DNA of 35,000 nt from NCBI GenBank assembly GCA_018826075.1, contig JAHKAJ010000036.1, positions 1 through 35,000 on the forward strand. Direction: 5' to 3'. The DNA is from Candidatus Omnitrophota bacterium (GTDB taxonomy: Bacteria; Omnitrophota; Gorgyraeia; Duberdicusellales; 4484-171). Numbering within the stretch: the first letter of the stretch is position 1; each line of letters begins with the position of its first letter. The notes under the pieces are model-generated. The model saw nothing but the letters and a program-made list of their open reading frames with translations, searched no databases and was not told where the DNA came from. The position numbers were made by a program, and so were the translations under genes. Of the stretch, positions 6,821 to 12,884 are shown piece by piece.

Positions 6821-6906
6821 CTAAAGTTTTGGCTGCAGCAGGAGGCCACTCCACCAACCACGGGAGAGGTAGTTAGCCTTACCCTGCCACAACCGCTCCG
6901 GTTTTC
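6821..6906 (-). promoter_or_regulatory. Structured 5' leader with antisense-RNA target site
   Basis: This is the predicted untranslated leader of the small membrane-protein mRNA. The stretch read from 6868 to 6838 is the complement of the start of the candidate small RNA (7027-7000): an unbroken run of 18 pairs (one G-U), a 3-base bulge and a mismatch, then 8 more pairs (one G-U). The start codon lies 17 bases beyond. The leader is also self-complementary in places (GCTGCAGC). No known riboswitch class was recognised. Confidence 0.5.
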
Positions 6907-6912
6907 AATATT

Positions 6913-6941
6913 ATTATAGCTCAAAGATCAGCTAATGGGAA
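6913..6941 (-). promoter_or_regulatory. Promoter of the small membrane-protein gene
   Basis: On the minus strand a perfect TATAAT at 6918-6913 is preceded at 17 bases by TTCCCA, a weak -35. Transcription would start near 6906. Confidence 0.5.
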
Positions 6942-6952
6942 GAAAATATCGC

Positions 6953-6990
6953 AAAAAATAAAAAAAATGAGAGGCTTTTTGCCTCCCATT
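6953..6990 (-). terminator. Intrinsic terminator of the candidate small RNA
   Basis: On the minus strand, arms 6990-6981 and 6975-6966 form a 10-bp stem with one G-U pair and an AAAAA loop. Eight T, one A and six more T follow. There is no T-run on the plus strand, so it acts only for minus-strand transcripts. Confidence 0.8.
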
Positions 6991-7025
6991 TAAGAGGAAC
7001 TCTCCCGTGGCTGGTGGGCCCTCCT
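6958..7025 (-). ncRNA. Candidate small RNA, about 68 nt, antisense to adjacent leader
   Basis: The unit has its own promoter (7060-7032) and its own intrinsic terminator (6990-6953) with no reading frame of note between. The predicted RNA begins AGGAGGGCCCACCAGCCACG and ends in a 10-bp hairpin plus U-run. Its first 25 or so bases can pair with the leader of the next gene downstream on the same strand. The RNA itself is inferred from sequence signals only. Confidence 0.55.
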
Positions 7026-7031
7026 ACTTCA

Positions 7032-7060
7032 TTTATACAATGGTAGGGGTGTAGTTTCAA
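7032..7060 (-). promoter_or_regulatory. Promoter of the candidate small RNA
   Basis: On the minus strand TTGAAA at 7060-7055, a 17-base spacer, and TATAAA at 7037-7032. Expected start near 7025. Confidence 0.6.
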
Positions 7061-7114
7061 GGTAAACTGGCCTTTGAGTTGGAAGCGCTTTCAAAATGGG
7101 TAAGTGAGAATTTG

Positions 7115-7294
7115 TTATTGAGGGCTGGTTTTTTGTTTTATCCGCGAGCGCAGTTCTATATACTGAGTTTTGCTGATCTTACCTTTTTTATAGTAACTTT
7201 TAAGGAAGTTGACTTCTTCCTTATAGGGGCTGGTTTTAGCTTTGCAGCCAATAAAAAGGAAAATTAGCAAAAGAGTTAGGATCAATTTTTTCAT
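7115..7294 (-). CDS. Tiny lipoprotein, 59 aa
   Basis: This gene is short enough to be missed by a 60-residue cutoff. It encodes MKKLILTLLLIFLFIGC, a lipoprotein signal peptide with the lipid-modified Cys at residue 17, followed by a 42-residue basic tail (KAKTSPYKEEVNFLKSYYKK, then a helix with EL and RSRIKQK). It begins 8 bases after the stop of another tiny lipoprotein gene, so the two form an operon. No family is recognised; the tail looks like an amphipathic helix of the kind seen in small envelope or entericidin-like lipoproteins, but no function is claimed. The opposite-strand frame at 7079-7267 is its shadow. Confidence 0.7.
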   Translation of the reverse strand: MKKLILTLLLIFLFIGCKAKTSPYKEEVNFLKSYYKKGKISKTQYIELRSRIKQKTSPQ

Positions 7295-7302
7295 TTTTAA
7301 TA

Positions 7303-7491
7303 TTACCAGTACGGTTTTGCGGCTTTAATAAAAATTTCTTTAAGTATTTTCCCTCTTTTAGCGTGGAGAAAGTTGTTGTTTACCCTTTGACCCTTGGTGA
7401 GCCCTTTTAGGCGGTGGTCATCCCGGATATGGCTGGTTTGGCAGCCGGCTAAAAGCAGAATCAGAAAGGTAAAGAAAACCAGTTTTTGCAT
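7303..7491 (-). CDS. Tiny lipoprotein, 62 aa
   Basis: The protein begins MQKLVFFTFLILLLAGC, a lipoprotein signal peptide with a clean LAGC lipobox (Cys17), then 45 hydrophilic, basic residues (HIRDDHRLKG, KGQRVNNNFLHAKRGKILKE) ending in KPYW. A longer frame from 7509 would run through its own -10 box, so the ATG at 7491 is preferred. Transcription is predicted to start at this ATG (leaderless). It is the first gene of a two-lipoprotein operon and is divergent from hisF. Function unknown; an envelope-anchored helical peptide is all that can be seen. Confidence 0.7.
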   Translation of the reverse strand: MQKLVFFTFLILLLAGCQTSHIRDDHRLKGLTKGQRVNNNFLHAKRGKILKEIFIKAAKPYW

Positions 7492-7497
7492 AAAATT

Positions 7498-7507
7498 ATT
7501 ATACCAC
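7498..7507 (-). promoter_or_regulatory. Extended -10 promoter of the lipoprotein operon (leaderless)
   Basis: On the minus strand TGGTATAAT ends at 7498, an extended -10 element (TGnTATAAT). No good -35 is present. The start of transcription falls at the ATG at 7491. Confidence 0.6.
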
Positions 7508-7543
7508 AAAGAAGAGGGAGTTGTTTTGATTTTTTCAGAGTTA

Positions 7544-7552
7544 TGGTATAAT
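7544..7552 (+). promoter_or_regulatory. Extended -10 promoter of hisF (leaderless)
   Basis: TGGTATAAT at 7544-7552 is again an extended -10 element. TTGATT at 7526 is a poorly spaced -35. Transcription would start at the hisF ATG (7560). The element and the divergent lipoprotein promoter form an imperfect palindrome (11 of 12 bases). Confidence 0.65.
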
Positions 7553-7559
7553 TTAGGCC

Positions 7560-8342
7560 ATGTTGGCTAAAAGAATTATTCCTTGTTTAGATATTAAGGA
7601 TGGACGGGTGGTAAAAGGGGTCAATTTCCTTAATTTGCGTGATGCCGGTTCACCGGTAGCCAATGCCCGGTTTTACCAGAAACAAGGGGCTGATGAGCTG
7701 GTTTTTTTGGATATTACTGCCAGCCCGGAAAGACGTTCAACTACCGTGGACTTAGTAAGCCGGGTTGCCGAGGTTGTGTTTATGCCGTTTACTGTAGGCG
7801 GCGGAGTAGGCTCGGTCGGCGATATCCGGAAACTTCTTCTAGCCGGGGCAGAGAAGATATCTTTAAATACCGCTGCGGTAAAGAACCCACAGTTAATCCG
7901 CCAGGCAGCGGAAGTTTTTGGCAGCCAATGTATCGTAGTGGCGATTGATGCGAAACTAAAAGGGACAAGGGTCAAGGGACAAGGGTCAAGGAAAAAGTGG
8001 GAAGTCTATATTAACGGCGGAAGAACTCCTACTGGCTTAGATACAGTCAAATGGGCTAAGAGGGTGGAAAAGTTAGGCGCCGGAGAAATCCTTTTGACCA
8101 GCATGGATCGCGACGGGACAAAAGACGGTTTCGATCTATCTTTAACTAAAGCGGTCTCTCAAGCGGTGAATATCCCGGTGATTGCTTCCGGCGGTGCTGG
8201 CCAGCTGAAAGATTTTCTAGATGTTTTTAAGAAAACCAAGGCTACAGCAGCTTTGGCGGCTTCAATTTTTCATTATCGAGAAATAAAAATTAAAACCATA
8301 AAGGAATACTTGAAGAAAAAAGGAGTGATAGTCAGGCTATGA
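7560..8342 (+). CDS. hisF: Imidazole glycerol phosphate synthase, cyclase subunit
   Basis: HisF takes ammonia from HisH and PRFAR to make IGP and AICAR in histidine synthesis. The 260-residue TIM barrel shows the catalytic Asp11 (PCLDIKDG) and Asp130 (VAIDAK), the phosphate-binding GGGVGS and SGGAG loops, and GGRTPTGLD. After residue 133 there is an extra segment of roughly ten residues ([11 protein letters not shown]) between AIDAK and the usual KWEVYINGG; it is encoded by a 14-bp tandem repeat and looks like an insertion, probably in a surface loop. HisH is not in the window. It heads a long operon; hisI overlaps its end by 4 bases. Confidence 0.95.
   Translation: MLAKRIIPCLDIKDGRVVKGVNFLNLRDAGSPVANARFYQKQGADELVFLDITASPERRSTTVDLVSRVAEVVFMPFTVGGGVGSVGDIRKLLLAGAEKISLNTAAVKNPQLIRQAAEVFGSQCIVVAIDAKLKGTRVKGQGSRKKWEVYINGGRTPTGLDTVKWAKRVEKLGAGEILLTSMDRDGTKDGFDLSLTKAVSQAVNIPVIASGGAGQLKDFLDVFKKTKATAALAASIFHYREIKIKTIKEYLKKKGVIVRL
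7961..7991 (+). repeat. In-frame tandem repeat inside hisF
   Basis: The unit AGGGACAAGGGTCA occurs twice in a row plus three bases. Each unit is itself two near-identical 7-mers. It is translated in frame as part of an extra loop of HisF. Confidence 0.85.
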
Positions 8343-8668
8343 GAAAAAAATTAACCATTCCCAAGCTAAAATTTGATAAAGATGGTTTGATCCCGGCGAT
8401 CATCCAGGATAAAAAAAGCGGCGATGTGTTGATGATCGCCTATATGAATAAGCAGTCTTTAAAACTTACCTTAAAGGAGGGCCGGACTTGTTTTTATTCC
8501 CGGTCACGAAAAACTCTCTGGCGCAAAGGCGAAACCAGCGGGCATGTTCAGAAAGTCAAGTCGGTTTGCTATGATTGCGATAAGGATGCTTTATTAATAA
8601 AGGTTGTTCAAACCGGAGTTGCTTGTCATACCGGTTCCTGGTCTTGTTTTTACCGAAAAATCAAATAA
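8339..8668 (+). CDS. hisI: Phosphoribosyl-AMP cyclohydrolase
   Basis: HisI opens the adenine ring of PR-AMP in histidine synthesis. The 109-residue protein has the family's core: [12 protein letters not shown], the [19 protein letters not shown] segment, the metal-binding CYDCDKDAL, and the [12 protein letters not shown] end with the zinc cysteines. It is the stand-alone form without the HisE pyrophosphohydrolase domain. Its ATG overlaps the hisF stop (ATGA), so translational coupling is likely. HisE and the remaining histidine genes are elsewhere. Confidence 0.95.
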   Translation: MRKKLTIPKLKFDKDGLIPAIIQDKKSGDVLMIAYMNKQSLKLTLKEGRTCFYSRSRKTLWRKGETSGHVQKVKSVCYDCDKDALLIKVVQTGVACHTGSWSCFYRKIK

Positions 8669-8690
8669 TAATGATCATGATTCGCTATAA

Positions 8691-10160
8691 ATGAAGATAA
8701 ACCCAACCTTAAAACAGTTCGGAAAGCTGGCTAGAAAAAATAACTTGATTGTTCTTTCGCACAAGTTTTCAGCCGGAAATTTCACGCCGCTCTCGGTCTA
8801 TTACAGTTTGGAAAAAAAGATCAAGGGGGAGAGTTTTCTTTTAGAATCAGTTGAGGGTGAAAGCAAGGTTTGCCGTTATTCATTTTTAGGGTTTGATCCG
8901 ATCGTGGTTTTTAAAAGCAAGGGGCGAGAGATAGAAGTTTTCAGGAACAAGGCCCGTAAATTTACCACTAAAAAAGACCCTTGTTTTGAACTTAAACGGA
9001 TAACTGAATCGTTTAGAGTCGCCCCCAAGGAGAATTTGCGTTTTTTTGGCGGTTTTGTCGGCTATCTGGGTTACGATACCGTGCGTTTTTATGAGCCGGT
9101 AGGTAAACCGCTCAAAGATTCCTTGAATACTTACGATACTTATTTTATACTCCCGAAATTCCTGATTATTTTTGACCATTTTAGGCTTGAGATCGAAATA
9201 CTTTCCTTTGTCCCGGTCAGAGGAGTTGCCAGCGCCGTTAAGATTTATCAGCGAGAAAAGGTAAAACTCCAAGACTTATACCGTAAGATAATTGATCCCT
9301 TGACTTTACCGAAATTAGAAACTAGGGTTTCAAAAAATAAAGTAAAATCCAATTTTAAGAAAGCTGACTTTTTAGCCGCAGTCAGAAAGGCTAAAGGCTA
9401 CATCCAAGCCGGTGAAATAATCCAGGTAGTTTTGTCACAACGGTTTTCGGCTGGCTTCAAAGGTGATCCTTTCAGCGTTTACCGCAGGCTGCGCAGTTTA
9501 AATCCTTCGCCTTATATGTTTTATCTAAACTTTGCCCAAGTCAAAGTTTGCGGCTCATCTCCGGAAATGCTTTTGCGCTGTGAAAAGGATATTCTTTATA
9601 CCCATCCGATCGCCGGAACCCGTAAACGGGGAAGAGACAAAATCGAAGATAAGCTTCTTGAAAAGTCCCTTTTAGCTGACCCCAAAGAAAAAGCCGAGCA
9701 TATAATGCTGGTAGATTTAGCCCGTAACGACCTGGGCCGGGTAGCTAAACGGGCTAGTGTAGGGGTTGCTCGTTTTATGAAGGTGGAGAGGTTTTCACAT
9801 GTCATGCATATTGTCAGTGAAGTAAGGGCTAAACTTAAAAAAGAAGAAAATATCTTTTCAGCTTTGGTGAGTTGTTTTCCGGCCGGAACAGTAAGCGGTG
9901 CCCCCAAGGTCCGGGCGATGCAGATCATCAATGAATTAGAGCCCGAAAAGCGGGGGATCTACGCCGGTTCAGTCGGATATTTTTCCTTCACAAATAGCCT
10001 GGATACAGGTATAATAATCCGCACTATTTTATTTAAGGGCAAAAAAGCCTATATACAGGCCGGAGCCGGGATCGTGGCTGATTCAGTGCCGGCCAGAGAG
10101 TATAAGGAAACAGTTAATAAAGCTAAAGCCCAAATGATAGCCCTGGGGCTTACTATTTAA
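8691..10160 (+). CDS. trpE: Anthranilate synthase component I
   Basis: TrpE makes anthranilate from chorismate, using ammonia supplied by TrpG. At 489 residues it has normal length. The N-terminal SFLLESVEG matches the LLES tryptophan-feedback site, which favours TrpE over PabB. The chorismate-binding domain shows VCGSSPEMLLR, HPIAGTRKRG, DLARNDLGR, FPAGTVSGAPK and the C-terminal IQAGAGIVADSVPAREY. Feedback inhibition by tryptophan is therefore likely. No trpG follows; the next gene is rpsP. It starts 22 bases after hisI within the same operon. Confidence 0.93.
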   Translation: MKINPTLKQFGKLARKNNLIVLSHKFSAGNFTPLSVYYSLEKKIKGESFLLESVEGESKVCRYSFLGFDPIVVFKSKGREIEVFRNKARKFTTKKDPCFELKRITESFRVAPKENLRFFGGFVGYLGYDTVRFYEPVGKPLKDSLNTYDTYFILPKFLIIFDHFRLEIEILSFVPVRGVASAVKIYQREKVKLQDLYRKIIDPLTLPKLETRVSKNKVKSNFKKADFLAAVRKAKGYIQAGEIIQVVLSQRFSAGFKGDPFSVYRRLRSLNPSPYMFYLNFAQVKVCGSSPEMLLRCEKDILYTHPIAGTRKRGRDKIEDKLLEKSLLADPKEKAEHIMLVDLARNDLGRVAKRASVGVARFMKVERFSHVMHIVSEVRAKLKKEENIFSALVSCFPAGTVSGAPKVRAMQIINELEPEKRGIYAGSVGYFSFTNSLDTGIIIRTILFKGKKAYIQAGAGIVADSVPAREYKETVNKAKAQMIALGLTI

Positions 10161-10172
10161 AGGAGGATATCT

Positions 10173-10424
10173 ATGCTTAGGATAAGATTACAGAGGCCGG
10201 GAAAATCAGTTAAAGGCCGCTATCATCAAAAGATAGTGGTTATTGAGCGGGGAGATGCCCGGGATTCAAGTTTTAAAGCCCAGCTTGGCTACTACAATCC
10301 TATTAACAAGCTGCTCAAAGTAGAAGTCGATAAATATGAAAGCTGGCTCAAAAAAGGAGCCAAGCCCACGGAAACCGTAGCTTCTTTGGTCAAGAAATAT
10401 AAAAAAGAAGCAAAAAGTAAATAA
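10173..10424 (+). CDS. rpsP: 30S ribosomal protein S16
   Basis: The 83-residue basic protein begins MLRIRLQRPGKSVKGRYHQK and contains VVIERGDARDSS and LGYYNPI, all typical of bS16, a small-subunit assembly protein. It has a near-perfect Shine-Dalgarno sequence (AAAGGAGG) ahead of the ATG. In many bacteria rpsP is followed by rimM and trmD; here it is followed by yajC and secDF, so the classic cluster is broken. Confidence 0.96.
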   Translation: MLRIRLQRPGKSVKGRYHQKIVVIERGDARDSSFKAQLGYYNPINKLLKVEVDKYESWLKKGAKPTETVASLVKKYKKEAKSK

Positions 10425-10458
10425 GTAAAGATTTCTAATTTTTTTAAAGGAGGAAATT

Positions 10459-10731
10459 ATGCAAGGTAATGCCGGAATAATCAATTTTATACCGTTGTTA
10501 GTTATTTTTGGGATTTTTTATTTTCTGATCATCAAACCTCAACAGAAAAAGCAGAAAGAGCATCAGGAGATGGTCACCAATTTAAAAAAGAACGATGAGG
10601 TAGTCACTGTCGGGGGAGTCCACGGGACAGTTATCCAGGTTAAAGATAAAACTCTTAACCTGCGGATAGATGAGAATACAAAAATAGAGATAGACAAAGT
10701 CTCGATTGCTTATTTAAAAAAGGTACGCTAA
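10459..10731 (+). CDS. yajC: Sec translocon accessory protein YajC
   Basis: The 90-residue protein has one N-terminal membrane helix (INFIPLLVIFGIFYFLIIKP) followed by the family motif QQKKQKEHQEM and a small soluble domain with VVTVGGVHGTV. YajC associates with SecDF and the holo-translocon in the inner membrane. A strong AAAGGAGG ribosome-binding site precedes the ATG. Its stop overlaps the secDF ATG by one base, so the two proteins are probably made in matched amounts. Confidence 0.94.
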   Translation: MQGNAGIINFIPLLVIFGIFYFLIIKPQQKKQKEHQEMVTNLKKNDEVVTVGGVHGTVIQVKDKTLNLRIDENTKIEIDKVSIAYLKKVR

Positions 10732-12884
10732 TGATTAAGAAAGCTGATTTAAAATTACGCTTGGGTTTGATTCTTGGCCTTGTGATTTTCAGCATTTTTT
10801 ACGTTTTTCCCCTAAGTAAAAATCTCAATCTTGGCCTTGACTTAAAAGGCGGAATGTATGTTTTGCTTAAGGCTGACTTAGATTCTTTGGCTAATGATAA
10901 AAAACCCGAAGCGATCAGTGCGGCTGTTGAAAAAATACGTAACCGGATCGATGCTTACGGAGTCAAAGAGACTTCTATCCAGGTACAGGGAATAAACACT
11001 ATTTTAGTCCAAGTCCCTGGCTTGGTAAATCGCGAGATGGTCGACCGCCTCAAGGAAGTCGGCAAATTAGAATTCAAGTTAGTTGAAGATGATTCGGAAA
11101 AAAATGCCCAGGCTCAAAAAGGTGAGATTCCCGAGGGCTACGAATTAAAAAGTTACGATAAGTCGTCGCTTTTACTTCAAGAGAAGGCTCTGGTAGTCGG
11201 CTCTGACCTTTCGGAAAGTTTTGTCGGTTTTGATTCCTATGGGTTAGCTGAAGTCCGCCTACGGTTTAGCTCTGAAGGGACCAAAGCTTTTGCTGAAGTT
11301 ACTGAAAAGAATGTCGGTAAACGTCTGGCTATTGTTTTGGACGGATCGGTAAAGAGCGCTCCGGTGATCCGTGAGCCGATCCTAAGCGGTGAGGCCCAGA
11401 TCTCCGGTGATTTTACCGTAGAGGAAGCCCGGATGATAGTCTCGGTGTTGAATTCTGGTGCTCTTCCGGTTCCCTTGTCAGTAGAAGAAGAAAGGAGCGT
11501 TGGCCCGCTTCTAGGTTCAGATTCAATAAAACGCGGTGTATCTTCGATAATCTTAGGCGCGGCCTTGGTGGTCGGTTTTATGCTGGTCTATTATTTTCTT
11601 GGCGGTATCATAGCGGTTATCTGTCTGGCCTTAAACCTTTTGTTCATTCTGGCTGGCCTGCATATTTTTCGAGGCACTCTTACTCTTCCCGGTATTGCCG
11701 GCATGATCTTGACTTTAGGCATGGCAGTCGATGCTAATGTTTTGATTTTCGAGCGGATCCGCGAAGAGCTTAAACTGAATAAACCTTTGAGTCTGGCAGT
11801 CAAAAATGGCTTTAATATGGCTAAGCGGACTATCCTTGATGCTAATATCACTACTTTGATCGCTGCTTTTTTTCTTTTTTATTACGGGACCGGGCCGATA
11901 AGAGGATTTGCCACCACTCTTTCCTTAGGTATTGCTGCCAGTATTTTTACCTCGATATTTGTCAGCCGGACAATTTTTTCTTTACTGATTGACCGCGGGC
12001 TTAAGAAACTGCCGATGCTTTCGGTTATCGGCTCTTCAAAAATAAACTTTATTAAACCCAGCGGAATTTTGAGCATTATTTCTCTGATCGTGGTTTTAGC
12101 CGGAATGTTTTACTTTTATTCAAACCAGAGCCAGGTTTACGATATTGATTTTGAAGGCGGCCAGGTTTTAGAATATAAAATTACCCCGGCGACTGACATT
12201 GAAACTGTGCGACAGAATTTAAAAGCCGCGGGGTTCAATGACCTGGTCATTCAGGAATTTAAAGATATTTCCGGAGGTGTGATCATCAAGAGCAAGGAAG
12301 ACCGCGCTTCTGATATCGAAAAAACACTGAGAGCTTCTTTTGAAAAAGTTGACGAATTAAGAGTTACCACTATTGGCCCGATTGTCGGTAAGATCCTGCG
12401 CAAGAAAGCCTATCTGGCAATAGCTCTTTCGCTTTTAGGTATCTTAGTGTATGTGGCTTTTCGGTTTAAGCATTTTGATTATGCCTTGGCGGCAGTTATT
12501 GCCCTTTTCCACGATGTTCTGATAACCTTAGGGCTGCTTTGTCTGGCCGGCTTTAAGATCAACCTTTTGGTGGTAACCGCTCTTCTGACTATAGCTGGCT
12601 ATTCGATCAATGACACCATCGTGATCTATGACCGGATTCGAGAGATAGCACCGCGCCTACGGAAAACCCCTTTTCGGGAAATAGTTAATCTGGCTATAAA
12701 CGGCACCCTTTCTCGGACCATTATCACTTCGTTTACTACGCTTTTGGTGGTGGTGGCAATATATGCTTTGGGCGGTGAAGCTTTGCGCGGTTTTTCTTTT
12801 GCCTTGATGATAGGGGTAATCGCCGGCACGTATTCGACTATTTACATTGCTTCTTACTTGGTGCTTCTTTTCAGGAAGTCCTAG
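10731..12884 (+). CDS. secDF: Protein translocase SecD/SecF fusion
   Basis: This 717-residue protein combines SecD and SecF in one chain. SecDF uses the proton or sodium gradient to pull proteins out of the SecYEG channel. The SecD half shows NLGLDLKGGMYVLLKAD (about residue 32), a large periplasmic domain (LRFSSEGTKAF, LDGSVKSAPVI) and GMAVDANVLIFERIREEL (about residue 330). The SecF half begins after about residue 430, with YDIDFEGGQVLEY and AGYSINDTIVIYDRIRE. Twelve membrane helices are expected. The membrane Asp residues used for ion coupling are present in both halves. Fusion occurs in several phyla. Confidence 0.96.
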   Translation: MIKKADLKLRLGLILGLVIFSIFYVFPLSKNLNLGLDLKGGMYVLLKADLDSLANDKKPEAISAAVEKIRNRIDAYGVKETSIQVQGINTILVQVPGLVNREMVDRLKEVGKLEFKLVEDDSEKNAQAQKGEIPEGYELKSYDKSSLLLQEKALVVGSDLSESFVGFDSYGLAEVRLRFSSEGTKAFAEVTEKNVGKRLAIVLDGSVKSAPVIREPILSGEAQISGDFTVEEARMIVSVLNSGALPVPLSVEEERSVGPLLGSDSIKRGVSSIILGAALVVGFMLVYYFLGGIIAVICLALNLLFILAGLHIFRGTLTLPGIAGMILTLGMAVDANVLIFERIREELKLNKPLSLAVKNGFNMAKRTILDANITTLIAAFFLFYYGTGPIRGFATTLSLGIAASIFTSIFVSRTIFSLLIDRGLKKLPMLSVIGSSKINFIKPSGILSIISLIVVLAGMFYFYSNQSQVYDIDFEGGQVLEYKITPATDIETVRQNLKAAGFNDLVIQEFKDISGGVIIKSKEDRASDIEKTLRASFEKVDELRVTTIGPIVGKILRKKAYLAIALSLLGILVYVAFRFKHFDYALAAVIALFHDVLITLGLLCLAGFKINLLVVTALLTIAGYSINDTIVIYDRIREIAPRLRKTPFREIVNLAINGTLSRTIITSFTTLLVVVAIYALGGEALRGFSFALMIGVIAGTYSTIYIASYLVLLFRKS

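Noticed and set aside
6821..6906. Known riboswitch in the leader
   Set aside because: The leader was compared from memory with c-di-GMP-I and -II, THF, guanidine, SAM and cobalamin types; none of the conserved cores matches.
6838..7032. Miniature inverted-repeat transposable element
   Set aside because: The outward-facing arms could be read as terminal inverted repeats, but no target-site duplication was seen, and promoters and a terminator lie at exactly the positions expected for an sRNA-target pair. It is kept only as an alternative explanation.
7079..7267. Plus-strand frame of 62 residues
   Set aside because: It lies antisense to the tiny lipoprotein gene at 7115-7294, which has a clear lipobox and an operon partner; the plus frame has no ribosome-binding site or recognisable domain.
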